Assembly (NCBI RefSeq): GCF_016746085.1
Contig: NZ_JAERTZ010000025.1
Coordinates: 372,001 to 436,000, forward strand
Direction: 5' to 3'
From: Zobellella iuensis
Lineage (GTDB): Bacteria; Pseudomonadota; Gammaproteobacteria; Enterobacterales; Aeromonadaceae
Length of the DNA: 64,000 nucleotides
Below are positions 28,591-36,460 of this stretch, piece by piece. Within the stretch, counting starts at the first letter, position 1. Each line of letters starts with the position of its first letter. Under the pieces are notes generated by a model that ran no database searches, was not told the DNA's origin, and saw nothing but the letters and a program-made list of their open reading frames with translations. Both the position numbers and the translations under genes were made by a program.

Positions 28591-29385
28591 ATGTCAAAAC
28601 AGCCTGCAGGCCCGAAGATGAAGAAACGCGTGCTTTTTCTGTGTACCGCCAACTCGGCTCGTTCGTTGATGGCGGAAGCACTGCTGCGTCAGCATGGCGG
28701 AGATCAGTTCGAAGTGTACAGTGCCGGCACGGCCCCGGAATCTGTTGCCCAGGGAACCTTGGACGCTTTGTCATCCTTGGGTATCAGTACCGAAGGATTA
28801 CAATCCAAGTCTTTGGCCAATCTTCCCAGTGAACGCTTTGATTTTGTCATTTCACTGTGCGAAAAGGCCCACCGGGAATGCCAGGATTGGCCGGTCAATG
28901 GTGTCGTGATGGCATGGGATTTTGCGGATCCCAGAGCCAGCGAGGATCCCAAGGCCTTTATCAAGACCTTGCAGGAAATCAATGAACGTATTCGCCTGTT
29001 CATTCTGGTAAACAGCAAAACGATTGCGACAGCGCCAAAAGAGCCTCTCGGCGCCGTTGATTTCTACAAATGTATCGGTGATGAGGTGAGGTTGAAAATC
29101 TGTCTGCTCATCCATGCTTTTGGGCAGCTCTGTGTCTATGAATTAACCGAGGCATTGACTGCGGCACAACCCAAAGTGTCACGCAACCTCGGCCTGATGC
29201 GCAAGTGCGGTATCTTGCTTGATCAGAGACATGGGCAATGGGTTTACTACCAGTTGAACCCCGCCCTGGCCCCCTGGATGCTGGACGTCATTCGGCTCAC
29301 CCATGACGCTTGCGCTGACCTGATCGACGAAAGCAAGACGCGTATCGACAACATGAGTGATCGGCCACAACAAGCCAGCGCATAG
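28591..29385 (+). CDS. Arsenate reductase - ArsR repressor fusion
   Basis: 264 residues. Residues 11-145 are a low-molecular-weight phosphatase-type arsenate reductase: P-loop C18-TANSA-R24, Asp-Pro loop DFADP at 110-114, and cysteines 90 and 97 spaced as in thioredoxin-coupled ArsC. Residues 152-245 are an ArsR winged helix (QPKVSRNLGLMRKCGILLDQR, GQWVYYQL). The usual As(III) site CVCxxC reads C181-V-Y-E-L-T, so only one of three cysteines remains; others are at 161, 171, 206 and 241. Probably it senses arsenic and controls the local ars genes while also reducing arsenate. The start is uncertain (28591, 28618 or TTG 28576). Confidence 0.88.
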   Translation: MSKQPAGPKMKKRVLFLCTANSARSLMAEALLRQHGGDQFEVYSAGTAPESVAQGTLDALSSLGISTEGLQSKSLANLPSERFDFVISLCEKAHRECQDWPVNGVVMAWDFADPRASEDPKAFIKTLQEINERIRLFILVNSKTIATAPKEPLGAVDFYKCIGDEVRLKICLLIHAFGQLCVYELTEALTAAQPKVSRNLGLMRKCGILLDQRHGQWVYYQLNPALAPWMLDVIRLTHDACADLIDESKTRIDNMSDRPQQASA

Positions 29386-29413
29386 GCGTTATCGCCTCCG
29401 GCTCTTTCCCATC

Positions 29414-29452
29414 ACAAAAACGCCTCCCCGCCGTTACCGGCGCGGAGGCGTT
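29414..29452 (-). terminator. Terminator of arsJ
   Basis: Minus-strand arms AACGCCTCC and GGAGGCGTT around an inner CGCCG/CGGCG stem are followed by TTTTTG. It lies between the convergent ArsC-ArsR fusion and arsJ genes. Confidence 0.85.
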
Positions 29453-29475
29453 GCCAATGGAAAGCCGGCGCGGCC

Positions 29476-30714
29476 TCAGGTCGGCCCTTGATGAGATGAA
29501 GAATGGCGGGGCAAACGGGTCGAGATCAGCGCCGCCAGCAGAATGAAGCCGCCCGATACCCAGAGACAGGCCTCCAGCCCGTATTGCTGGTAAACCCAGC
29601 CCGACAGCACTGTGCCCAGCAGCCGGCCCATGGCGTTGGCCATGTAATAAAAGCCCACGTCGAGGGACACCCCATCCGCGCCCGCATAACTGACGATAAG
29701 GTAGCTGTGCAGGGAGGAGTTGATCGCAAACAGGACGCCGAACACCAGCAACCCGCCCACCAGGCTGGCCGCCGGATAAAGACCGGCCTGCAGCGCCAGG
29801 GCAATGACCCAGGGCACCAGCACCAGGGGCAGCGCCCAGCCCAGGGCATGGCGGCCATCCGGCACCTGCCCCTGTTGCCGGCCGGTCAGCCGTGGCGCCA
29901 GGCCCTGCACCAGGCCGTAGCCGATCACCCACAACGCCAGGAAACTGCCCACCGACCAGTGATCCCAGCCGAAGCGGGACGCCAGGAACACCGGCAGTGC
30001 CACCACGAACCAGACATCACGGGCACCGAACAGGAACATCCTCGCCGCCGACAGGGCGTTGATGGCCGGGCTCTTGGAAAAAATCTCCCGGAATTTGGGC
30101 TTGTTTTTGGCCCGGCCCAGGTCCCGCTTCAGGCTGAGCACGCTGAACAGCCAGACCAGGGCCAGGCCCAGGGCCATCAGCAGTACGGCGGCGCGAAAGC
30201 CCGCCAGGCTCAGCAAGGCACCGCCGAGGAAAAAGCCGCAGCCCTTGAGCGCGTTCTTGGAGCCGGTGAGCAGCGCCACCCACTTGTACAGCTGTCCCTG
30301 GGCGTCGGCCGGCACCAACAGCTTGATCGAGCTCTTGGCGCTCATCTTGTTGAGATCCTTGGCGATGCCCGACAGCGCCTGGGCCGCCATCACCCAGGGC
30401 ACCGTCAGCCAGGCCGCCGGCACCAGCAGCATGGCCAGGGCCACCACCTGCAACGCCAGACCGATATTCATGGTCTTGTTGAGGCCGAGATGGGCGCCGA
30501 GCCAGCCCCCCACCAGGTTGGTGATGACCCCGAATACCTCATAGAACAAAAACAGCAGGGCGATCTCCAGCGGGCTGTAGCCCAGCCCGTGGAAATGCAG
30601 CACCACCAGCATGCGCAGGGCGCCGTCGGTGAGGGTAAAGGCCCAGTAGTTACCGGTGACGATCAGGTACTGCCTGATCTCGGACGGGAGTGCGGCCAGC
30701 CTGTGCATCAACAT
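29476..30714 (-). CDS. arsJ: 1-arseno-3-phosphoglycerate exporter ArsJ
   Basis: About 412 residues, an MFS-type membrane protein with about eleven or twelve helices. Sequence and partner gene identify ArsJ: IRQYLIVTGNYWAFTLTDGALRML at the N terminus, FYEVFGVITNLVGGWLGA, and GIAKDLNKMSAKSSIK. Known role: it exports the unstable product that GAPDH makes from arsenate, which then decays outside the cell. The start at 30714 has GAGG eight bases upstream; a second ATG lies at 30708. The gap gene ends 10 bases before. Confidence 0.93.
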   Translation of the reverse strand: MLMHRLAALPSEIRQYLIVTGNYWAFTLTDGALRMLVVLHFHGLGYSPLEIALLFLFYEVFGVITNLVGGWLGAHLGLNKTMNIGLALQVVALAMLLVPAAWLTVPWVMAAQALSGIAKDLNKMSAKSSIKLLVPADAQGQLYKWVALLTGSKNALKGCGFFLGGALLSLAGFRAAVLLMALGLALVWLFSVLSLKRDLGRAKNKPKFREIFSKSPAINALSAARMFLFGARDVWFVVALPVFLASRFGWDHWSVGSFLALWVIGYGLVQGLAPRLTGRQQGQVPDGRHALGWALPLVLVPWVIALALQAGLYPAASLVGGLLVFGVLFAINSSLHSYLIVSYAGADGVSLDVGFYYMANAMGRLLGTVLSGWVYQQYGLEACLWVSGGFILLAALISTRLPRHSSSHQGPT

Positions 30715-30724
30715 CGTCTCCGCC

Positions 30725-31735
30725 TCAGGCCTGGTCAATCCGACCCACCTTGCGCATCAGCTCGGCGGTGCGGTTGGCATAGCCCCATTCGTTGTCGTAC
30801 CAGGCATACAGTTTCACCTGGGTGCCATTGACCACCATGGTGGACAGGGCGTCGATGATGCTGGAGCGCGGATCCGTCTTGTAGTCCACCGACACCAGGG
30901 GCCGCTCCTCGTAACCGAGGATACCCTTCAGCTCACCTTCCGCCGCCGCCTTGAGCAGGGCGTTCACCTCCGTTTCCGTGGTGGCCCGCTCCACCTCGAA
31001 TACACAGTCGGTGAGCGAGGCGTTGGCCAGGGGTACCCGCACCGCATGGCCATTCAGCTTGCCCTTGAGCTCGGGGAAAATATGGGTGATGGCGGTGGCC
31101 GAGCCGGTGGTGGTGGGAATAAGGCTCTGGCCGCAGGCCCGGGCCCGGCGCAGATCCTTGTGGGGGGCGTCCAGAATGGTCTGGGTGTTGGTGATGTCGT
31201 GGATGGTGGTCATGGAGCCGTGGCGAATTCCCAGTTGCTCGTGAACAACCTTGACCACGGGCGCCAGGCAGTTGGTGGTGCAGGAAGCGGCGGTGACAAT
31301 GGGGTGCAGCGCCGGGTCATAGAGATGATCGTTCACCCCCATCACCACGTTGAGTACCCCTTCTTCCTTCACCGGTGCCGTCACCACCACCCGCTTCACC
31401 CCCTGATCCAGGTAGGCCTGCAGCAGGGCCTTGCTCTTCATCTTGCCGGAAGCCTCGATCACCACGTCGCAGCCGGACCAGTCGGTATCGGCTATGGCCT
31501 TGTTGCGGGTGCAGGCAATGCGTTGGTTGCCTATCACCATTTCCTCTCCTTCGGCCCGTGCCTCCTGGGTCCAGCGGCCGTGCACCGAGTCGAAGGTAAT
31601 AAGGTGCGCCAGGGTGGCCGCGTCACCGGCCGGATCGTTGATCTGCACGAACGCCACGTCGTCCCATGCCCAGGCCGCGCGCAGCGCCAGCCGCCCCATG
31701 CGGCCGAAGCCGTTGATACCTACCTTGATCGCCAT
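30725..31735 (-). CDS. gapdh (ars): ArsJ-associated glyceraldehyde-3-phosphate dehydrogenase
   Basis: 336 residues with the NAD motif [13 protein letters not shown], the catalytic motif [12 protein letters not shown] and the C-terminal [15 protein letters not shown]. It differs from housekeeping GapA by its length pattern and its direct coupling to arsJ. The known ArsJ-linked enzyme uses arsenate in place of phosphate and makes 1-arseno-3-phosphoglycerate for export. It is upstream of arsJ in the same transcript and a paralogue of epd at the left edge. Confidence 0.93.
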   Translation of the reverse strand: MAIKVGINGFGRMGRLALRAAWAWDDVAFVQINDPAGDAATLAHLITFDSVHGRWTQEARAEGEEMVIGNQRIACTRNKAIADTDWSGCDVVIEASGKMKSKALLQAYLDQGVKRVVVTAPVKEEGVLNVVMGVNDHLYDPALHPIVTAASCTTNCLAPVVKVVHEQLGIRHGSMTTIHDITNTQTILDAPHKDLRRARACGQSLIPTTTGSATAITHIFPELKGKLNGHAVRVPLANASLTDCVFEVERATTETEVNALLKAAAEGELKGILGYEERPLVSVDYKTDPRSSIIDALSTMVVNGTQVKLYAWYDNEWGYANRTAELMRKVGRIDQA

Positions 31736-31810
31736 ATCATCACCTCATTCAGGAATAACTTACTGTAAAGAAATACGTTGGTATTCAGCCGTAACAACGT
31801 TACCGGCTTG

Positions 31811-32236
31811 CTACGGCATAAGGGTTCCATCGTTTTTGGACTGAATGAGAACAAACAGTTTGATCCGCTCATTCAGTTCTCTCAGCGTCAGGTCAAATGG
31901 CCGCTGACCGGCCCTCGATTTGGGATCCTCGAAATCCCACATCAGGCAGGTGCCGTAGGCTTGGGGTAGCTCACACTCCCTGGCCGCCCTGTCACACAGC
32001 ACGATGACAAAATCAAAGTACCTGTCCGCAAACAGGTCGACGGCTTTGGATACCAACCCCTCACCCGACAGACCAAAGCGCTCTATCGACTCGATGGCTC
32101 GGGTATCAACCGTTTGAGGGGCCGGGCCCGCACTGAAGACATCAAACATGTGGGAAGCATGGTGCCGTAGCAAGGCTTCAGCCATCTGTGAGCGCGCCGA
32201 ATTTTCCGTGCAGATAAACAGCACCCGCTCCCTCAT
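31811..32236 (-). CDS. arsC: Arsenate reductase, LMW-phosphatase type (second copy)
   Basis: 141 residues. P-loop C9-TENSA-R15, Asp-Pro loop DFEDP at 101-105, and cysteines 81 and 88 in LCDRAAREC, spaced as in thioredoxin-linked ArsC. It is most like the reductase half of the ArsC-ArsR fusion (both have LFxCTxNSARSxMAEALLR and INERI/LNERI stretches), suggesting duplication. It precedes the GAPDH gene by 75 bases and may be co-transcribed with GAPDH-arsJ. Starts 32236 and 32248 are both possible; neither has a strong site. Confidence 0.88.
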   Translation of the reverse strand: MRERVLFICTENSARSQMAEALLRHHASHMFDVFSAGPAPQTVDTRAIESIERFGLSGEGLVSKAVDLFADRYFDFVIVLCDRAARECELPQAYGTCLMWDFEDPKSRAGQRPFDLTLRELNERIKLFVLIQSKNDGTLMP

Positions 32237-32253
32237 CACATTAACCAATTCAG

Positions 32254-32290
32254 ATATATGAAATAAATTATATTTATATTTGTGAATATG
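32254..32290 (-). promoter_or_regulatory. AT-rich promoter/operator of arsC-GAPDH-arsJ
   Basis: A 37-base nearly GC-free stretch with imperfect symmetry (ATATATGAAATAAA near the gene, ATATTTGTGAATATG beyond it). Its ATATATGAAA core matches that at 35234-35256. It suggests a shared ArsR-type regulator. Confidence 0.45.
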
Positions 32291-32350
32291 TAAAGTTGTA
32301 AATTAGCGATACCATCCCGGTCCGTTATGGTTGCCGTAAGGCCAAAATAC

Positions 32351-32379
32351 AAAATCGCCCTGCCATCACTGGCAGGGCG
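32351..32379 (-). terminator. Terminator of arsH-ACR3-phosphatase operon
   Basis: Minus-strand arms CGCCCTGCCA and TGGCAGGGCG (10 bp, 4-nt loop) are followed by ATTTT. It lies 62 bases after the phosphatase stop. Confidence 0.85.
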
Positions 32380-32440
32380 CTGATAAGCAAGAGGCACTCC
32401 AGCTCACCGGCTGAATATCACGCTACCGGTGAGCCATAGG

Positions 32441-32947
32441 TCAGCGGTCCTCAAGGGCCAGGGATGTCAAATAGTCCCGGTGTGGTGCCAGGCCGAGGGC
32501 CCTGGGCCGCAGCGCCTGCACCCGTTGCACCGCCTCGGTCAGCGGCGCCTCCAGGGCCAGCAGTATGATGGCGGCCATCAGGCCGGTACGGCCCGAGCCG
32601 CCCTTGCAGTGAATGGCCACATCCCGGCCCTGAGCCAGCAGCGCCAGCACCTGGTCACGCGCTCCGGCCCAGGCCTGCTCGAAGGCGGCTTCGGGGGCGG
32701 CGTCGTCTTCCACCGGCAGGTGGAACCAGGCCAGCTCGAGTTCCTCGCACAAGGCCGGCATGGCGGTGACCCGGTTATTTTCCAGCTCCTCCCCCGGCAT
32801 CAGGGTCAGCACGGCGGCGGCACCGGCGTCGCGCAATTGCGTCAGTGAGGCCTCCAGAGAGGACTCTTTGGTGCCCGGGCAGGGAGTGAGGATCAGCCGG
32901 CCCCGGCCTTCGCCGAGAGTGAGATAATCAAAAGGGTGTTGCGACAT
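32441..32947 (-). CDS. Dual-specificity/tyrosine phosphatase-like protein in ars operon
   Basis: 168 residues, a cysteine-phosphatase fold of the CDKN3/DSP type with the signature H113-C-KGGSG-R120-TG. Asp81 or Asp82 in HLPVEDDAAPE may be the general acid. It is 30 bases downstream of the ACR3 gene in the same transcript. Such phosphatases recur in proteobacterial ars operons, but no arsenic role has been established to my knowledge. It may act on an arsenate or phosphate ester, or on a protein. Confidence 0.8.
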   Translation of the reverse strand: MSQHPFDYLTLGEGRGRLILTPCPGTKESSLEASLTQLRDAGAAAVLTLMPGEELENNRVTAMPALCEELELAWFHLPVEDDAAPEAAFEQAWAGARDQVLALLAQGRDVAIHCKGGSGRTGLMAAIILLALEAPLTEAVQRVQALRPRALGLAPHRDYLTSLALEDR

Positions 32948-32977
32948 CGTCTTTCCTTGGGTTGCAGTTCAATAAAA

Positions 32978-34000
32978 TCAGTTATAGGCAAACCAGTGCC
33001 GGGTGCGGTTGGCGATGGCCACCAGCGACAGCATCACCGGCACTTCCACCAGCACCCCCACCACGGTGGCGAGCGCCGCTCCCGAGTGCAGCCCGAACAG
33101 GGAGATGGCCACCGCCACCGCCAGTTCGAAGAAGTTGGAAGTGCCTATCATGCAGGCCGGCGCGGCGATATTGTGGGGCAGCTTCATCGCCTTGGCGGCG
33201 CCGTAGGCGATGGCGAAGATGCCGTAGGTCTGGATCAGCAGCGGTATGGCAATCAGCACTATGGTCTGGGGCTGGGCCAGTATGGTGGGCGCCTGGAAGC
33301 CGAACAGCAGCACCACCGTCGCCAGCAGGCCCGCCACCGACAGCGGCTTGATGCGCTGGATAAAGGGCTGCAGCCGGCGACCGTCACCACGCCGCTCCAG
33401 TCGCCGCCGGGTATAGACCCCGCCCAGCAGCGGCAGCACCACGTACAGCAGCACCGACCACAGCAGGGTATCCCAGGGCACGACGATATCGCTCACCCCC
33501 AGCAGGAAGGCGGCGATGGGGGCGAAGGCGAACACCATGATAAGATCGTTCACCGACACCTGCACCAGGGTGTAGTTGGGATCACCCTTGGTCAGTTGGC
33601 TCCACACAAACACCATGGCGGTACAGGGTGCCACCCCCAGCAAAATCATGCCGGCGATGTATTCCCCGGCGCTTTGCGGATCGACCCAGTCGGCGAACAG
33701 CACCCGGAAGAACAGCCAGCCCAGGGCCGCCATGGTGAAGGGCTTGATCAGCCAGTTGACCACCAGGGTCAGCAACAGACCCTTGGGCTTCTTGCCCACG
33801 TCCTTGATAGCGGAAAAGTCGATCTGCACCATCATGGGGTAGATCATCACCCAGATGCACAGGGCCACCACCAGGTTGACGTGGGCGAATTCCAGCCCCG
33901 CCACCAGGGCGAAACCGCTGGGCAGCAGGCTGCCCAGGCTAACGCCGGCCAGGATGCACAGGCCGACCCACAACGACAGGTAACGTTCGAACAGTCCCAT
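32978..34000 (-). CDS. acr3: Arsenite efflux permease, ACR3 family
   Basis: 340 residues with ten predicted helices, typical of ACR3 and not ArsB. The conserved transport cysteine is Cys126 in [13 protein letters not shown]. Other family stretches are [20 protein letters not shown] and [16 protein letters not shown]. It exports As(III) using the proton gradient. It is the third gene of the leftward arsC-arsH-acr3-phosphatase operon, 23 bases after arsH. Confidence 0.95.
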   Translation of the reverse strand: MGLFERYLSLWVGLCILAGVSLGSLLPSGFALVAGLEFAHVNLVVALCIWVMIYPMMVQIDFSAIKDVGKKPKGLLLTLVVNWLIKPFTMAALGWLFFRVLFADWVDPQSAGEYIAGMILLGVAPCTAMVFVWSQLTKGDPNYTLVQVSVNDLIMVFAFAPIAAFLLGVSDIVVPWDTLLWSVLLYVVLPLLGGVYTRRRLERRGDGRRLQPFIQRIKPLSVAGLLATVVLLFGFQAPTILAQPQTIVLIAIPLLIQTYGIFAIAYGAAKAMKLPHNIAAPACMIGTSNFFELAVAVAISLFGLHSGAALATVVGVLVEVPVMLSLVAIANRTRHWFAYN

Positions 34001-34023
34001 CTCTTAATGACCTTATGGTTGGT

Positions 34024-34734
34024 TTATATGGATTTTTGATTGACCCGGGCCGACAGCTGCTCGGCGCTTTCCACCCGCTCCGAATAGCGATCCACCAGAT
34101 AGTCCGCCCGGCCGCGAGTGAGCAGGGTAAACTTCATCAGCTCTTCCATTACGTCCACTACCCGTCGGTAGTAGGCGGAGGGCTTCATCCGCCCGCCTTC
34201 GTCGAACTCCAGAAACGCCTTGGGCACCGACGACTGGTTGGGGATGGTGATCATCCGCATCCAGCGGCCCAGCACTCGCAACTGGTTGACGGTATTGAAC
34301 GACTGGGAACCGCCACACACCTGCATCAGCGCCAGGGTCTTGCCCTGGGTCGGGCGGATGGCACCGGTGGACAGAGGCAACCAGTCGATCTGGGCCTTCA
34401 TCACCGCCGTCATGGCACCGTGGCGCTCGGGAGAACACCACACCTGGCCTTCGGACCAGTCGGCCAGATCGCGCAGCTCCCGCACCTTGGGATGGTCGTC
34501 GTCGCAGTCGTCGGGCAGGGGCAGGCCGGAAGGGTTGAAGATGCGGGTCTCGGCGCCCATCAGGCGCAACAGCCGGGCCGCCTCTTCCACCAGCAGCCGG
34601 CTGTAGGAACGGCTGCGCAGCGAGCCATAGAGCAGCAGGATACGGGGTGGGCGGGCCCCCTCCTCCGCGCCCAGCTCGGCGAGAGAAGGCAGCCGGAAGG
34701 CATCGAGGTCGAGGTTGGGCAGATCGTGACTCAT
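34024..34734 (-). CDS. arsH: ArsH, NADPH-dependent FMN reductase
   Basis: 236 residues, flavodoxin-like. The FMN-binding loop is [20 protein letters not shown] near residue 33, followed by [21 protein letters not shown] and [14 protein letters not shown]. ArsH oxidises trivalent methyl- or aromatic arsenicals to the less toxic pentavalent forms. It is five bases after the frameshifted arsC gene. Confidence 0.95.
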   Translation of the reverse strand: MSHDLPNLDLDAFRLPSLAELGAEEGARPPRILLLYGSLRSRSYSRLLVEEAARLLRLMGAETRIFNPSGLPLPDDCDDDHPKVRELRDLADWSEGQVWCSPERHGAMTAVMKAQIDWLPLSTGAIRPTQGKTLALMQVCGGSQSFNTVNQLRVLGRWMRMITIPNQSSVPKAFLEFDEGGRMKPSAYYRRVVDVMEELMKFTLLTRGRADYLVDRYSERVESAEQLSARVNQKSI

Positions 34735-34739
34735 ATAGC

Positions 34740-35197
34740 TTATCCCAGACGGTTGATGAGGTCTTGCAGTTGCTCCGGCGTCCGTTGTCCCGCCTCGGCA
34801 GCCAGCAGGCCCCGGATGCGCTCCGAGAGCAGGGTGGCAAGCCGCTCGAAGCCCCGGCGGGCGGCGGCGTCATCGGCCAGTCGGCTGGGATCGGTCAGAC
34901 CCCAATGGGCCTTGACCGCCTGGCCGAACCATAGCGGGCAGCTCTCTCCCGCCGCCTGGTCGCAGACGGTGATCACCAGATCGGGCCGGAACTCCGCCAA
35001 TTGCTCCCAGCTCTTGCTGTAAAGTCCGCTGCCGTCTATGCCCTGCTCCGCCAGAAAGGCCAGGGTACGGGGGTGCACCCGGCCGGGACACTGCCGGCAC
35101 TGGCCACCTCAACACGGCCACCGGCAAGGTGCCGGCACAGAGCCTCGGCCAATATGCTACGGCAGGCGTTATGGGTGCACAGGAAGAGGATTTTCAT
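34740..35197 (-). pseudogene. arsC: Arsenate reductase, LMW type, interrupted by frameshift (third copy)
   Basis: The N-terminal 40 residues ([20 protein letters not shown] to SAGSVPAG) lie in one frame, and the rest ([20 protein letters not shown] onward, with ITVCDQAAGESCP and the Asp-Pro loop HWGLTDPS) in another. Adding a single base at the GGCCGGG tract near 35080 rejoins the halves. The P-loop C7-THNAC-R13 is intact. Either a real one-base deletion or an assembly error. A downstream GTG/ATG could give a truncated product without the catalytic cysteine. First gene of the arsH-acr3 operon. Confidence 0.85.
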
Positions 35198-35233
35198 CAT
35201 CACCTTCGAGGGGAGGAGCAAATATGGATAAAA

Positions 35234-35256
35234 GAATATATGAAAATTCAAATATG
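35234..35256 (-). promoter_or_regulatory. Candidate ArsR operator of arsC-arsH operon
   Basis: On the minus strand CATATTTGAA-TT-TTCATATATTC, an imperfect 9-bp inverted repeat, lies 37 bases upstream of the third arsC gene. Similar AT-rich cores occur at 28.5 and 32.3 kb. Confidence 0.5.
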
Positions 35257-35263
35257 TAAACCA

Positions 35264-35291
35264 TAAAAAAACCCCGGGTTTCCCCGGGGTT
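35264..35291 (-). terminator. Terminator of pstS
   Basis: Minus-strand arms AACCCCGGG and CCCGGGGTT with a short loop are followed by seven T, 27 bases after the pstS stop. Confidence 0.92.
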
Positions 35292-35317
35292 CAAGCTGCG
35301 ATGACGGCGATGGAAGC

Positions 35318-36289
35318 TTACATCAGGCCCAGCTTTTTCAGGTCGGCTTCGGCCACGGCGGCGGGCACCGGCACATAACCGTCCTTGTGCACGATTTCCT
35401 GGCCCTGCTTGGACAGCATCAGCTTGACGAACTCGGCTTCCATCGGACCCAGGGGCTCGTTGGGGTGCTTGTTCACGTAAACGTACAGGAAGCGGGACAG
35501 CGGATACTCGCCGCTGATGGCGTTTTCGGCGGTGGCGGCAACATAGTCGGTGGAGCCGGCTTCGGCCAGGGGCACGGCGCGCACACTGGAGGTGCTGTAG
35601 CCCAGGCCGGAGTAGCCGATGGCGTTCAGGGAAGAGGACACGGACTGCACCACGGAGGCGGAGCCGGGCTGCTCGTTCACGTTGTTCTTGAAGTCACCCT
35701 TGCACAGGGCTTCGTCCTTGAAGTAGCCGTAGGTACCGGACACGGAGTTGCGGCCGTACAGCTGGATATCGCGGTTGCTCCAGTCGCCGGACAGGCCGGT
35801 CTGGCCCCAGCGGGTGATCTGCTCATTATTACCGCAGCTCAGGGTGCTGGAGAAGACAGCGTCGACCTGGTCGATGCTCAGGCCCTCGATGGGGTTGTCC
35901 TTGTGCACGAACACCGCCAGGGCATCGATGGCCACCCGTACCGGCGTCGGCTTGTAACCGTAGCGCTTCTCGAAGGCTTCGATCTCGTTGTCCTTCATGG
36001 CCCGGCTCATGGGGCCGAACTGGGCGGTACCTTCGGTCAGGGCGGCGGGAGCGGTAGAGGAGCCGGCGGCCTGGATCTGCACGTTGACGTTGGGGTAGCT
36101 GCGTTTGAACTCTTCGGCCCACAGGGTGGCCATGTTGGCCAGGGTGTCCGAACCCACGGAAGACAGGTTGCCGGAGATGCCGCTGACTTTCTCGTAATCG
36201 GACAGGCTGCCGTCCACGGCGGCCAGGGCGGAGGCGGACGCCAGGGCGGCGGTCAATCCAAGAGCTGTTACCAGTTTGTTCAATTTCAT
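35318..36289 (-). CDS. pstS: Phosphate ABC transporter periplasmic binding protein
   Basis: 323 residues. The signal peptide spans [20 protein letters not shown] to about ALA. The mature protein begins with the [16 protein letters not shown] phosphate-binding region, followed by [21 protein letters not shown] and [14 protein letters not shown]. It delivers phosphate to PstCAB, whose genes are 13 kb away. The start at 36289 follows GGAG with an 8-base spacer. A Pho box and a strong hairpin lie upstream; phoR-phoB precede it on the same strand. Confidence 0.95.
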   Translation of the reverse strand: MKLNKLVTALGLTAALASASALAAVDGSLSDYEKVSGISGNLSSVGSDTLANMATLWAEEFKRSYPNVNVQIQAAGSSTAPAALTEGTAQFGPMSRAMKDNEIEAFEKRYGYKPTPVRVAIDALAVFVHKDNPIEGLSIDQVDAVFSSTLSCGNNEQITRWGQTGLSGDWSNRDIQLYGRNSVSGTYGYFKDEALCKGDFKNNVNEQPGSASVVQSVSSSLNAIGYSGLGYSTSSVRAVPLAEAGSTDYVAATAENAISGEYPLSRFLYVYVNKHPNEPLGPMEAEFVKLMLSKQGQEIVHKDGYVPVPAAVAEADLKKLGLM

Positions 36290-36367
36290 CCTTAATCTCC
36301 AATCTGAGTTCGGTCTTTCAAGACGCGGCCAGTATTGCCGCCGGTGATGACAACTATATGAACCGAA

Positions 36368-36385
36368 AGTGACGCTTTTATGACA
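36368..36385 (-). promoter_or_regulatory. Pho box upstream of pstS
   Basis: Minus-strand TGTCATA-AAAG-CGTCACT in the PhoB register, 79 bases before the pstS start. Confidence 0.85.
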
Positions 36386-36416
36386 AGAAGACAGAGAGAG
36401 GGAGGGAAGCGGGATC

Positions 36417-36445
36417 TTCGCTCCCATGCGCGGCATGGGAGCGAA
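36417..36445. other. Strong 12-bp hairpin between phoR and pstS
   Basis: Arms TTCGCTCCCATG and CATGGGAGCGAA with a 5-nt loop. On the minus strand it starts 15 bases after the phoR stop and is preceded, not followed, by six T, so it is not a classical terminator. It could be a processing or attenuation element between phoR and pstS. Confidence 0.55.
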
Positions 36446-36460
36446 AAAATAGCGGGCCTG

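Noticed and set aside
35036-35100. Programmed ribosomal frameshift in the third arsC gene
   Set aside because: No slippery heptamer or downstream pseudoknot was evident; mutation or sequence error is simpler.
28591-35300. Arsenic cluster as an integrated mobile island
   Set aside because: No integrase, transposase, or direct-repeat attachment sites are present, although tRNA-Pro lies 1.3 kb away; base composition appears similar to neighbours except in operators.
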